In this document: positions 1 to 8,632 of the stretch, piece after piece
Layout: every line of letters begins with the position of its first letter
How positions within the stretch are numbered: position 1 is the first letter of the stretch
DNA from: UBA9620 sp965220695
GTDB lineage: Bacteria; Acidobacteriota; Vicinamibacteria; Vicinamibacterales; UBA8438
Reading direction: 5' to 3'
Assembly (NCBI GenBank): GCA_965220695.1
Contig: OZ244838.1
Location: 5,642,001 to 5,706,000 of the forward strand
DNA: 64,000 bases
Notes under the pieces: model-generated
Told to the model about the DNA's origin: nothing
The model's input: the letters and a program-made list of their open reading frames with translations, nothing else
Databases searched by the model: none
Made by a program: the position numbers and the translations under genes

Positions 1-125
1 AAACGGACGTCCGCCTCGAGGTCGGCCGGCTGGATCGAGTCGTTGCCGGGCGCCGCGGTCGGGGTCTGCGCCGCCGCGATGATGGCCGCCAGACAGAGCG
101 TCCCGAGAATCCATCCCGTTCGCAT
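1..125 (-). CDS. N-terminus of a secreted protein, probably an M28-family peptidase (cut by window edge)
   Basis: Reading leftwards from the ATG at 125, 41 codons are present before the window ends. They begin with a typical Sec signal peptide (MRTGWILGTLCLAAIIAAAQ) followed by a short Thr/Pro/Ala linker and the segment IQPADLEADVR. That segment resembles the start of the mature part of many acidobacterial M28 metallopeptidases, where it is usually followed by FLASDELEGR. Secretion is well supported by the sequence. The peptidase assignment is inference from that short segment, because the catalytic domain lies outside the window. The gene is divergent from the amidase gene, and the 59-bp tandem repeat lies between the two starts. 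Confidence 0.5.
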   Translation of the reverse strand, partial: MRTGWILGTLCLAAIIAAAQTPTAAPGNDSIQPADLEADVR

Positions 126-140
126 CAGGGCATTCTACCG

Positions 141-385
141 TTTGCAGTAGATTTGCCCGTACCCCCGATTGGAGGCACGTAGGAATGTACATGCACCTGG
201 GTTGCAGTAGGATTGCCCGTACCGCAACGGGAAGCACGTAGAGATGTACATGCGCTCGGGTTGCAGTAGGATTGCCCGTACCGCAACGGGAAGCACGTAG
301 AGATGTACACGCACTCGCGTTGCAGGAGGATTGCCCGTACCCCAACGGGAGGCGCGTAGAGATGTACACGCACTCGGGTCGCGGC
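141..385. repeat. 59-bp tandem repeat, about four copies, carrying SD and ATG
   Basis: Units begin with (g/t)ttgcag at 141, 201, 260 and 319, and a decayed fifth start is visible at 378. Each unit contains a small inverted repeat (CCCGT...ACGGG), a purine-rich Shine-Dalgarno-like stretch and an ATG. The ATGs fall at 185, 244, 303 and 362, exactly 59 bp apart and therefore in changing frames. The last ATG is the probable start of the amidase gene. Repeat units abut directly with no unique spacers, so this is a minisatellite and not a CRISPR array. Confidence 0.85.
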
Positions 386-2284
386 AGATGCCGGCGCAAC
401 GGTGCGGCGGGGCTCGTGCTGGCGTGGCTGGCCCTGACCGCCGTTGGTTGCGGTCCGGGAGGCGGCGAGACCGGCGCCGGCTTCGACGTCACCGAACGGA
501 CGATCGCCGAGCTGGCGTCGGCGCTCGAGGCGGGCGAGGTCAGCGCGCGCGAACTGGTGGCGGCGTATCTGGCGCGGATCGAGGCCTACGATCAACGCGG
601 GCCGCGTCTGAACGCGATGGTCGTGCTCGACGAGCGTGCGTTCGCCGAGGCAGACCGGCTCGACGCCGAGCGGGCCGCCGGGCAGGTCCGCGGCAGGTTG
701 CACGGCATCCCGGTCGTGGTGAAGGACAACTACGACGTCGCCGGCATGCCGACCACGGCGGGTGCGATCGGGTTGGCCACCTCGCTGCCGCCGGACGATG
801 CGTTTCAGGTTCGGCGCCTGCGTGAGGCGGGTGCGATCATCCTCGGCAAGACGAACATGCACGAGCTGGCCCGGGGCATCACGACGGTCAGCTCGATAGC
901 GGGACAGACCCGCAATCCCTACGATCCCACCCGCAATCCGGGCGGCTCAAGTGGCGGCACCGGCGCCGCGGTGGCGGCCAGCTTCGCCGCCGTCGGCATG
1001 GGCAGCGACACGTGCGGGTCGATCCGGATCCCGTCTGCGCACCATGCGCTGGTCGGACTGCGCGGCACACGGGGGCTTGCGAGCGGCGACGGAATCGTCC
1101 CCTTGTCGACGACCCAGGACATCGGAGGGCCGCTGGCACGGTCGGTGGAAGGTCTGGCGATCACGCTCGACGCGACGGTCGGTGTCGACCCCGCCGACGA
1201 GACCACCCGGCGAAGTGAGGGGCGGATTCCCGACACCTTTACCGGCGCGCTCGACCCGCGCGGGCTGCAGGGAGCACGAGTGGCGTTGCTCGATGAGTTG
1301 CTCGGGGATGCCGGCGCCGAGCGTCCGGTACGTGCCGTAATCGAGGCGGCGGCCGAGGAGATGGAAGCGCAGGGTGCGGTCGTCGTCGACATCGGCGAGA
1401 CCGATTTCGGTGCGATCCTGAGCGGCGCCTCGCTGATCGGGCTGGAGTTCAAGATTGATTTCGATCGGTATCTGGCCAATACGCCGAGGGCCGCGGTGCG
1501 CTCGCTCGCCGAGCTCGTGGAGCTCGGGCTCTACCACCGGGTGCTCGGGGCGGGCGGGCTGCGGTCGTCGCTCGAGATCGACACGCTGGATACCGACGAG
1601 TATCGCGAGCGTCTGGCGAAGCGCGCCGAGGTGCAGGCCGCCGTTGTCGCGCTGCTCGACGAGCACGACCTGACGGCGTTGCTCTATCCCACCATCCGTC
1701 AGACCGCCCGGCCGATCGGCCAGGGGCAGCCCGGCAGCAACTGTGCGCTGAGCGCGACTTCAGGATTGCCGGCCATCACCGTGCCGGCCGGGTACGCCGC
1801 TGACGGCATGCCGGTCGGCCTCGAGATGCTCGGCCGGGAGTTCGCCGAAGCGGACCTGCTGCGTCTGGCCTACGCCTACGAGCAGGCCACCGGTCACCGC
1901 CGTCCGCCGGACAGCACGCCGAGTCTGCTTGCGCCGCCCGCCGAGGTCACGGTCGATGTGGAGCAGGAGGGTGCGGGCGGGGTTGGACTGCGGGCGCGTT
2001 TCGTGCTCGATCGTGCGACCCGCCGTCTCGCATACAGCGCCTCGGTGCACGGGGTGCTCGACGATGACGTGCTCTTCATGCATATCCATCGCGCGACGGA
2101 CGGCGGTCCTGGGCCGGTCACGCATCTGCTCGGCGGACGATCTCAGCCGCGCCCATACGGCACGATCCCGCTGTCGGCGGGCGATCTCCGCAGCCTGCGC
2201 GCCGGAGACCTGTATGTCGACGTTCATACGCGGGACGATCTCGCGGGGGTCCGGGCGACCATCGCCTGGCCCGGCGACGACTGA
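362..2284 (+). CDS. Lipoprotein amidase (amidase signature family) with C-terminal CHRD-like domain
   Basis: The 640-residue protein hydrolyses amide bonds of an unknown substrate, probably outside the cytoplasm. The start at 362 follows GGGAGG at a suitable distance and gives a lipoprotein signal ending TAVGC; reading further upstream runs through the tandem repeat. The amidase-signature catalytic triad is visible: Lys about 121 in VVVKDNYDV, cis-Ser about 206 in GGSSGG, and nucleophile Ser about 230 in DTCGSIRIPS. After the amidase core, residues of about 525-640 form a beta-rich segment containing LFMHIHRA and LYVDVHTRDD. This resembles the CHRD domain, which would be an unusual fusion. 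The gene converges with the AbgT transporter gene. Confidence 0.85.
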   Translation: MYTHSGRGRCRRNGAAGLVLAWLALTAVGCGPGGGETGAGFDVTERTIAELASALEAGEVSARELVAAYLARIEAYDQRGPRLNAMVVLDERAFAEADRLDAERAAGQVRGRLHGIPVVVKDNYDVAGMPTTAGAIGLATSLPPDDAFQVRRLREAGAIILGKTNMHELARGITTVSSIAGQTRNPYDPTRNPGGSSGGTGAAVAASFAAVGMGSDTCGSIRIPSAHHALVGLRGTRGLASGDGIVPLSTTQDIGGPLARSVEGLAITLDATVGVDPADETTRRSEGRIPDTFTGALDPRGLQGARVALLDELLGDAGAERPVRAVIEAAAEEMEAQGAVVVDIGETDFGAILSGASLIGLEFKIDFDRYLANTPRAAVRSLAELVELGLYHRVLGAGGLRSSLEIDTLDTDEYRERLAKRAEVQAAVVALLDEHDLTALLYPTIRQTARPIGQGQPGSNCALSATSGLPAITVPAGYAADGMPVGLEMLGREFAEADLLRLAYAYEQATGHRRPPDSTPSLLAPPAEVTVDVEQEGAGGVGLRARFVLDRATRRLAYSASVHGVLDDDVLFMHIHRATDGGPGPVTHLLGGRSQPRPYGTIPLSAGDLRSLRAGDLYVDVHTRDDLAGVRATIAWPGDD

Positions 2285-2302
2285 GCAGCGACCCGCGGGT
2301 GG

Positions 2303-3841
2303 TCAGGGTGCGAACGCCAGCCCCGCGCCCGGTCCCACCGGCAGGCCGAGCGTCATCCAGATCATCAGCAGCACCGACCAGCAGAGAAGGAAGGCGATGG
2401 TGTAGGGCAGCATGGTCGCGACCACCGTGCCGATGCCCGAGCGTTTATCGTAGCGCTCGAAGAAGGCCACGATCAGCGCGAAGTAGGACATCATCGGCGC
2501 GATGATGTTGGACGTGCTGTCGCCGATTCGATAGGCGGTCTGGGTCAGTTCGGGCGAGTAGCCGAGCAGCATGAACATGGGCACGAAGACGGGGGCCATG
2601 ATGGCCCACTTCGCTGACGCGCTGCCCATGAAGAGATTGATGAACGACGAAAGCAGGACGAAACTCAGCATCAGCGGGATACCGCCGAGTCCCGAGCTGC
2701 GCAAGGTCTCGGCGCCCTTGACCGCCATGATCAATCCCAGATTCGTCCAGTTGAAGTAGGCGACGAACTGCGCCGCGAAGAAGACCAGCACGAGGTAGGT
2801 CCCCAGCGTCCCGATCGTCTTGCCCATGCCGTTCATGACGTCGGTGTCGTTCTTGAACGCGCCGGTGACGGCGCCGTAGGCGATGCCCACCAGCGTGCCG
2901 CCGAGAAAGATGAGCGCCACGATGCCGGACAGGAACGGGGACCGCAGCAGCCCGCCGGTCTCCGGATTCCTGAGAAAACCGTCGGCGGGCACGGTGCCCC
3001 ACAGCAGGAACGCCACCAGGACGCCCATCGCCAGCAGCGCGTAGCGCAGCCCCCGGCGCTCGACCGGTGAGAGCTCCTGCAGCACGTCGGGGTCGCCGGC
3101 GCCGTCGCCGTCATACGTGCCGAGGCGGGGGATGACCACGCGTTCGGTCACCCAGGTGCCGGCCGCCGCGATGAGAAACGTCGAGACCACCATGAAGTAG
3201 TAGTTGGCCGCCGGGTTCACCCGATAGCCGTCGTCGACGATACGCGCCGCCTCTTCCGACAATCCGGCCAGCAGCGGGTCCACGGTGCCGAGCAGCAGGT
3301 TCGCGCTGTACCCCCCGGAGACGCCGGCGAACGCGGCCGCGAGCCCGGCGATCGGGTGCAGTCCCGCGCCGAGGAAGATGATGCCGCCCAGCGGCACGAG
3401 CAGCACGTACCCGATCTCGCTGGCGGTGTTCGAGAGCACGCCGGCCAGCACGATCACGAACGTGAGCAGGCGCTTCGGCGCAGAGAGCACCAGCAGCCGC
3501 AACGCCGCGCCGATCAGGCCGCTGCTCTCCATGACACCGATGCCCAGCATCGAGACGAGCACCGTGCCCAGCGGAGCGAAACTGGTGAAGTTGGTGACCA
3601 TCTCCGTCAGGATGCGGTGCAGCCCCGCGATCGTGGCCAGGCTGACCGGTTGAATCAGCTCGCCGGTACCGGGATGGATCACCTCGATGCCGGTCATGGA
3701 GGCGAACGCGGAGATGACGATGATGAGGCCCGCGAGCAGGGCGAACAGCGTGCCGGGGTGCGGCAGGGCGTTGCCGCCCCGCTCGACGCTGGCGAGAAAC
3801 AGGGTCAGGGCGCGGTTCGCGAACGCGGTGTATCGGGTCAT
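2303..3841 (-). CDS. AbgT-family transporter
   Basis: This 512-residue polytopic inner-membrane protein has about 12 hydrophobic segments. It contains stretches typical of the AbgT family (p-aminobenzoyl-glutamate and related transporters, some reported to export sulfonamides), for example the SNTASEIGYVLLVPLG region near the N-terminal third and FINLFMGSASAKWAIMAPVF near the C-terminus. Length matches the family (about 500 residues). Family assignment is confident; the substrate cannot be told from sequence. The neighbouring amidase converges on it and could in principle supply a hydrolysis product, but no shared transcription unit is possible. Confidence 0.85.
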   Translation of the reverse strand: MTRYTAFANRALTLFLASVERGGNALPHPGTLFALLAGLIIVISAFASMTGIEVIHPGTGELIQPVSLATIAGLHRILTEMVTNFTSFAPLGTVLVSMLGIGVMESSGLIGAALRLLVLSAPKRLLTFVIVLAGVLSNTASEIGYVLLVPLGGIIFLGAGLHPIAGLAAAFAGVSGGYSANLLLGTVDPLLAGLSEEAARIVDDGYRVNPAANYYFMVVSTFLIAAAGTWVTERVVIPRLGTYDGDGAGDPDVLQELSPVERRGLRYALLAMGVLVAFLLWGTVPADGFLRNPETGGLLRSPFLSGIVALIFLGGTLVGIAYGAVTGAFKNDTDVMNGMGKTIGTLGTYLVLVFFAAQFVAYFNWTNLGLIMAVKGAETLRSSGLGGIPLMLSFVLLSSFINLFMGSASAKWAIMAPVFVPMFMLLGYSPELTQTAYRIGDSTSNIIAPMMSYFALIVAFFERYDKRSGIGTVVATMLPYTIAFLLCWSVLLMIWMTLGLPVGPGAGLAFAP

Positions 3842-3957
3842 GGCGTCGGTGTCGTCCCGCGGCGGCAGCCGCCGGACGTCATGCTATCCTATGCGCCGGT
3901 TCGCGACAGGCACATTTCCAGTCTCGTGCCCGTCATCGAGTCCCTCTCCCACAGCCG

Positions 3958-4365
3958 ATGACCGACGACGACCTGGGAACGGACGTCCTGAACAGCCAGC
4001 GGCGTGCGGCGGCGGCCGTTGGGGTGACCGCCGCGACGCGGCACATACTGCTTTGTTGCGACCAGACGATTCCGAAGTGCTGTGACAAGGCCCGGGGTCA
4101 GATGGCCTGGGCCTACCTCAAACGGCGTCTCCGGGCGCTGGGGTTGTCCGAGCAGGGTGGCGTCCTGCGCACGAAGGCAAACTGCCTGCGGGTCTGCGAA
4201 GGAGGCCCCATCGCGGTGGTGTACCCGGAGGGCGCCTGGTATCGCGCATGCGACCCGCCGGTTCTGGAGCGGATCATCCAGGAACATCTGATGGAGGGCC
4301 GCGTCGTCGCCGCCTTTTGCATTCACGAGCAACCGCTCCGGGTCGGCTCGCACCACGGCGATTGA
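3958..4365 (+). CDS. Thioredoxin-like [2Fe-2S] ferredoxin domain protein
   Basis: This 135-residue soluble protein has four conserved cysteines in two groups, CCDQTIPKCC near residue 33 and NCLRVCEGGP near residue 74. The stretch GGPIAVVYPEGAWYRACDP then ends the domain. This is the pattern of the thioredoxin-like [2Fe-2S] ferredoxins found widely in cyanobacteria and Acidobacteria, probable one-electron carriers whose partners are unknown. It is divergent from the transporter gene and followed by a long non-coding interval, so it looks monocistronic. Confidence 0.85.
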   Translation: MTDDDLGTDVLNSQRRAAAAVGVTAATRHILLCCDQTIPKCCDKARGQMAWAYLKRRLRALGLSEQGGVLRTKANCLRVCEGGPIAVVYPEGAWYRACDPPVLERIIQEHLMEGRVVAAFCIHEQPLRVGSHHGD

Positions 4366-4847
4366 CCCGCACTCGTGACTGGCGTCACACGCCCGCCGTG
4401 GCCCCCGTCGCGAGAGCGCCGCGAACCCGCCCGCGCGCTGCCGATCTGCCATTCGTGTCAGCGGTGGTTCCTCATCAGGACAGGTTTCATTACCTGCACC
4501 AGCACTGCTGAGGGCCGTGTGTACTTGCTAAAGTATTCATTATAAATATGTTGCAAGACTTATTTCGATTCGGACCACAGTATGGCCCGAAAATTGCTTA
4601 AAGAGTTGACAGCGTCCGTTTCGACGGGCCGCCGTCTTGCCACAGGCTGCGGGCACCCGGTATCCAATCGGCTGCACCGCTGGCCATTACCCGCCTGCGA
4701 CCCGCCACTGCCCGGTTGTGGCCGACATTGGTCGGCACTGCCGGGCACCTACCTTCGCCGATTGACAAGCCTGCGCCGTCATCGCTACTGTTCGGCCGGA
4801 GCCGTCCGCGGGGATTGTGCCGCGGGCGGCCAGAACGGACGAAACCG
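4366..4847. other. 482-bp non-coding interval with AT-rich element, stem-loop and promoter
   Basis: No convincing gene is present; short open frames here lack family features. The interval holds an AT-rich island at about 4530-4600, including TATGTT at 4547 and resembling a stretch at 7845-7880. It also holds a two-part stem-loop at 4710-4746, with outer stem GCCCGG/CCGGGC and inner stem CCGAC/GTCGG and no U-run. A promoter at 4762-4791 is listed separately. The length and structure suggest a long leader or a second promoter for the aldolase gene. Confidence 0.6.
4762..4791 (+). promoter_or_regulatory. Sigma-70-type promoter upstream of the aldolase gene
   Basis: A perfect TTGACA (4762-4767) is followed after 18 bp by TACTGT (4786-4791). 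The start codon is 57 bp further on. Confidence 0.5.
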
Positions 4848-5750
4848 ATGACCATCACTGGTGTGTATGCGCCGATCCCGACGCCGTTCGAGGTAGACGG
4901 CGCACTCGACCTCACTGCCTGGCGCGGAAATCTCGATCGATGGATGACGACCCCCCTTGACGGGTTGGTGGTGCTCGGGTCGAACGGGGAAGCGCCGCTG
5001 GTCGACGACGACGAGTCGGAACGGCTGATTGCCGCCGCACGGCCGCGGATTCCGACGAATCGACTACTGATCGCCGGGACCGGCCGCCAGTCCACGAAGT
5101 GCACGATCGACGCGTGCCGCCGGGCGGCGGCGGCGGGCGCCGACGCCGTCCTGGTGCGCACCCCGTCGTACTTCAAGGGACAGTTGAACGCCGACGCCTT
5201 CATCCGGCACTTCACCGCGGTCGCCGACGCCAGTCCCGTCCCGGTGCTTCTCTACAATTTCTCGGCGCTGACCGGTGTGACGTTGCCGGTCGAGGCGGCG
5301 GCGGCGCTGTCGATCCACGAGAACATCGTCGGTCTGAAGGAATCTGGTCCCGACATGAGCTATGTCGGAGAACTCGCCGGTCTGGCGCCCGAGGGATTCA
5401 GTGTCCTCGTCGGGTCGGCCCCGACGTTCTTCACCAGTCTCATGCTGGGTGTCCAGGGTGGGATCATGGCGCTGGCGTGCGTGGCCCCCGACGCGTGCGT
5501 CCGGCTGTACGATCTCGTGCGGGCGGGCCGCTACGACGAGGCCCGTGCGCTGCAGCGACGTATCATTCCGCTCGCCACGCTCGTGACGTCGATCTACGGC
5601 ATCCCCGGATTGAAGGCGGCGCTTGCCCATCTCGGATACGTCGGTGGTCCGCCTCGCGCTCCGTTCGAGCCGGTCGGTCCGGATGCCGCCGTGCAGATCT
5701 CGCGGCAGATCGACCTGCTGGCCGCGGACGCGTCCGACCCATCCGCATGA
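4848..5750 (+). CDS. DapA/NAL-superfamily aldolase, closest to 4-hydroxy-2-oxoglutarate aldolase
   Basis: This 300-residue class I aldolase has a (beta/alpha)8 fold. The Schiff-base lysine is Lys164 in VGLKESGPD, and the proton-relay tyrosine is Tyr136 in LLYNF. The pocket motif at 44-48 is GSNGE, not the GTTGE of dihydrodipicolinate synthase. GSNGE, followed by ERL, NRLLIAG, STK and the C-terminal GIPGLK...YVGGPPRAP, is recalled from the mitochondrial HOGA1 type, which cleaves 4-hydroxy-2-oxoglutarate to pyruvate and glyoxylate. Substrate assignment is therefore inference. The ATG at 4848 is chosen because the family's N-terminus (TGVYAPIPTPF) begins there; an upstream in-frame ATG at 4716 overlaps the stem-loop. 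Confidence 0.8.
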   Translation: MTITGVYAPIPTPFEVDGALDLTAWRGNLDRWMTTPLDGLVVLGSNGEAPLVDDDESERLIAAARPRIPTNRLLIAGTGRQSTKCTIDACRRAAAAGADAVLVRTPSYFKGQLNADAFIRHFTAVADASPVPVLLYNFSALTGVTLPVEAAAALSIHENIVGLKESGPDMSYVGELAGLAPEGFSVLVGSAPTFFTSLMLGVQGGIMALACVAPDACVRLYDLVRAGRYDEARALQRRIIPLATLVTSIYGIPGLKAALAHLGYVGGPPRAPFEPVGPDAAVQISRQIDLLAADASDPSA

Positions 5751-5770
5751 CTCACGGTCGGTGATTCACG

Positions 5771-7228
5771 ATGACGCATCCACGTACGCACGTATCGGTG
5801 TTGATCGCGGGGGCGCTCGCGCTGGCCGGCTGCGTCCGCAACCCCGTGACCGGCGCGCGCGAGTTCGTGATGATGACCGAGGCGCAGGAGATCGCGCTGG
5901 GCCGCGAGTCGGACGCAGAGGTACGCAGCCAGATGGGCCTCTACGCGGATGACGCCCTGCAGGGCTACGTCGAGGAGATCGGTCTGGCCCTGGCGGCGCG
6001 ATCGCATCGTCCAGCGCTTCCATGGAGCTTTGCGGTCGTCGACTCGCCCGCGGTCAACGCGTTCGCGATTCCCGGAGGGTACATCTACCTGACGCGCGGC
6101 ATCATGGCCTTTCTCGGGGACGAGGCCGACCTCGCCGGGGTGCTCGGTCACGAGATCGGTCACGTGACTGCGCGACACAGCGTGCAGGCGTATACGCGGG
6201 CCAGCGGCGCGCAACTCGGGCTGCTGGTCGGCGGCATTTTCTCGCCGGCGGCGCGCGCGGTCGGCGGTCTGGCGGAGAGCGGTCTGGGGGTGCTGTTTCT
6301 ACGCTACGGGCGCGATGCCGAGTTGCAGGCCGACCGGTTGGGGGCCGAGTACGCGGCTCAGAGCGGATGGGACCCCGCGGGCGTGCGGGACATGCTGAGG
6401 ACCCTGTCGCGCTTGAGCGGCGGCGCCGACCGCCGCGGCGTCCCCGGTTGGCTGTCGACCCATCCGGCGGCATCGGACCGTGTGGAACGAGTGGAACGGG
6501 CGCTGGCCGGGCTGGTCGCCGGAGGGGATCCTGCTGCGCTGCGGGTCAACCGCGCGGGGTACCTGGATCGGCTCGACGGGCTCCTGTATGGAGACAATCC
6601 GGATCAGGGTGTCGTGCGCGGCCGCGAATTCCTGCATCCGGTGCTGCGGTTCGCGATGCAGTTTCCTGAGGGTTGGGAAGTCGCCAACACCGATCTGCAG
6701 GTCGTCGCGCGGCAGCCGGACCGGGAGGTCTACATGGTGCTGCAGTCGTTCGGCAATCCCGCGAGCCGCGATCTCGAGCGTCTGGCGGCGGACACCATGC
6801 GGGCTGCAGGCTATCGTCTGGATTCAGGCGGGGCGGCGACCGTGGGTGGCCTTGACGCGTTCGTCGCCACGTTCACCGGCGCACCGGCGAGCGACGGACA
6901 GTTCCGTGCGCGAGTGGCGTTCATCGACCATGGCGGCACCGTGTATCTGCTGGGCGGCCTGGCCGCCATTGAAGCCTTCGGTGCGCTCGAGTCGCAGTTC
7001 GACACCGCGATTCGCAGCTTCCGGCCCCTGAGCGCGGCCGAGGCGGAGAACGTCCGGCCGAACCGCATCCGGCTCTACACGGTGCAGGAAGGCGACAGTT
7101 GGCAGTCGATTGCACAGGACGCCGGCCAGGACATCATTCCCTCGAACACCCTCGCCATCATGAACGGGTTTCCGGTAAACGAGCAGCCGCGCGCCGGCGA
7201 GCGCATCAAGATCGCCGTCGAAGGCTGA
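5771..7228 (+). CDS. M48 family metallopeptidase lipoprotein with C-terminal LysM
   Basis: This 485-residue protein has a lipoprotein signal (LALAGC at 16-21). It also has the zinc-binding HEIGH motif at 127-131 and a glutamate ligand in RDAELQAD. It resembles the envelope protease BepA/LoiP group, which acts on outer-membrane protein assembly. The middle region (about 290-425) has no recognised catalytic motif. The last 55 residues (YTVQEGDSWQSIAQDAG...NGFP...GERIKI) form a LysM peptidoglycan-binding domain, suggesting cell-wall tethering. It begins 20 bp after the aldolase gene. A small inverted repeat (CTGAC/GTCAG, 7225-7237) overlaps its stop codon. Confidence 0.9.
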   Translation: MTHPRTHVSVLIAGALALAGCVRNPVTGAREFVMMTEAQEIALGRESDAEVRSQMGLYADDALQGYVEEIGLALAARSHRPALPWSFAVVDSPAVNAFAIPGGYIYLTRGIMAFLGDEADLAGVLGHEIGHVTARHSVQAYTRASGAQLGLLVGGIFSPAARAVGGLAESGLGVLFLRYGRDAELQADRLGAEYAAQSGWDPAGVRDMLRTLSRLSGGADRRGVPGWLSTHPAASDRVERVERALAGLVAGGDPAALRVNRAGYLDRLDGLLYGDNPDQGVVRGREFLHPVLRFAMQFPEGWEVANTDLQVVARQPDREVYMVLQSFGNPASRDLERLAADTMRAAGYRLDSGGAATVGGLDAFVATFTGAPASDGQFRARVAFIDHGGTVYLLGGLAAIEAFGALESQFDTAIRSFRPLSAAEAENVRPNRIRLYTVQEGDSWQSIAQDAGQDIIPSNTLAIMNGFPVNEQPRAGERIKIAVEG

Positions 7229-7248
7229 CACAGTCAGGTTGCACGCGT

Positions 7249-7767
7249 CTACGGCGCGGGGCCGAGAATGCTCCGGGCTCCCAGGAACCTTTTCGACCAG
7301 TAGCTGGCGCTCAGCCGTTCGACGCGTACGGACCCGCGTTCAGACGGGGCGTGCACGAACTCGTCGGCGCCGATCGCCAGGGCGACGTGTGAGGCGCCCG
7401 GGGCGACCGTCGTGAAGAACAGCAGGTCGCCGGGTCTGATCGCGTCCGCGGCAACGGGGTCGCCGACCCGGTACTGCGCCGCCGCCAGGCGCGGAAGCTC
7501 CACCCCATGGCGTCGGAAGACATAGGACGTGAACCCGCTGCAGTCGAAGCCGGTCGGCGACGCGCCGCCATCGACGTACGGCACGCCGCGCAGTTCGAGC
7601 GCCGTCGCCGTGATCGCATACCTGTCCGCCGGTCGCGGCGCCGCGAGCACGGTTGGGGGATCGGCGCGGCGAGACGGCCGGGGAAACGGTTGGGGCACCA
7701 CCGGCCCATGGCTGGCGCAGCCGCTCACCAGCACCGCCAGCGCTATACACCACAGCATCCTGTGCAT
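7249..7767 (-). CDS. NlpC/P60 family cell-wall hydrolase lipoprotein
   Basis: This 172-residue protein has a signal and lipobox (LAVLVSGC). It carries a C-terminal NlpC/P60 domain with the catalytic Cys in FDCSGFTSYVF, His in ASHVALAIG and a third polar site in EFVHAPS. Members cleave peptidoglycan stem peptides, usually D-Glu to diamino-acid links. The ATG at 7767 is preferred because it places the hydrophobic signal correctly; the open frame extends 23 codons upstream. It converges with the M48-LysM gene, another envelope enzyme, with only 20 bp between the stops. Confidence 0.88.
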   Translation of the reverse strand: MHRMLWCIALAVLVSGCASHGPVVPQPFPRPSRRADPPTVLAAPRPADRYAITATALELRGVPYVDGGASPTGFDCSGFTSYVFRRHGVELPRLAAAQYRVGDPVAADAIRPGDLLFFTTVAPGASHVALAIGADEFVHAPSERGSVRVERLSASYWSKRFLGARSILGPAP

Positions 7768-7875
7768 CGTTGCGCGTATCGGTCGCTGCCGGCCGCTCCA
7801 ATAGAGGCACGGGACGCTGCTCCGGAAACACGACATAAACTCTGTATTAACAGTATGTTACGAGATTTTATCGAC

Positions 7876-7905
7876 TTGACAAGATCGGTGTCGGTCGGGC
7901 AGAAT
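7876..7905 (+). promoter_or_regulatory. Promoter for the HNH nuclease gene
   Basis: TTGACA at 7876-7881 and CAGAAT at 7900-7905 with an 18-bp spacer lie 141 bp before the HNH gene. An AT-rich stretch immediately upstream contains TAACA-gta-TGTTA (7848-7860), a possible operator. Confidence 0.5.
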
Positions 7906-8046
7906 GCCAGAGATTCTCGCGGGTGACACGGCGGAGTCGGCCGGACGGCGGTGGCGTTGCGTCACGCGGCCCGGAGTACGCGGTCTGATCGGTCGCGCTG
8001 AATCTTCCGAAACGGATACGGTCGGGACACGTGCCGGGACGAGCTG

Positions 8047-8580
8047 ATGGAGCACACGCTGCTGCTCAATGCGACCTACGAACCGCTGACGGTCGTCGAC
8101 TGGCGAAAGGCGATAACCCTCTGGTATCAGGGCAAGGTCGAGGTCATCTCGGTCTATCCCCGGGAGGTCCACTCGGTGTCGCTCACCGTGAAGCTGCCGT
8201 CCGTGATCCGTTTGCTGCACTACATCACCATCAAGCGGCATTTCAACATGGTGCCCTTTTCGCGGGCGAACATCTACGCCCGCGACCGTCACCGTTGCCA
8301 GTACTGCGGGCAGACGTTTCCGCCGGACAAGCTCACGTTCGACCACGTCGTTCCGGTGCGGTATGGTGGGCGGAAGGAGTGGGAGAACATCGTCACGTCC
8401 TGCGTGCGATGCAACCGGCGCAAAGGGGGGCGCACCCCGGTCGAGGCGGGGATGACCGTCAGGCGGCCGCCCCATCGACCGTTGCGTTCGGCCACCGTGC
8501 GGATTGCGGTTGGCGTACGTGAGGCGCCGGAAAGCTGGCGCGATTATCTCTACTGGAATGTCGCGGTCGACGAGGCCTGA
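8047..8580 (+). CDS. HNH endonuclease
   Basis: This 177-residue protein has a central HNH nuclease domain: zinc pair CQYC, the metal-binding DHVVP motif, a conserved asparagine in WENIV, and the second zinc pair CVRC. The N-terminal 75 residues (beginning LLNATYEPLTVVDWRKAI) are typical of the stand-alone HNH proteins common in Acidobacteria, Cyanobacteria and Actinobacteria, whose physiological role is not established. Nothing nearby suggests a toxin or restriction partner. The ATG at 8047 starts the conserved N-terminus. Confidence 0.88.
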   Translation: MEHTLLLNATYEPLTVVDWRKAITLWYQGKVEVISVYPREVHSVSLTVKLPSVIRLLHYITIKRHFNMVPFSRANIYARDRHRCQYCGQTFPPDKLTFDHVVPVRYGGRKEWENIVTSCVRCNRRKGGRTPVEAGMTVRRPPHRPLRSATVRIAVGVREAPESWRDYLYWNVAVDEA

Positions 8581-8632
8581 GCCCGCCACCCGCCGCCACC
8601 CGCTTGACGGGTTGTTGCACCGGTAATTCTCC

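Noticed and set aside
141..385. CRISPR-like array
   Set aside because: Units of 59 bp abut directly with no unique spacers and no cas genes are nearby.
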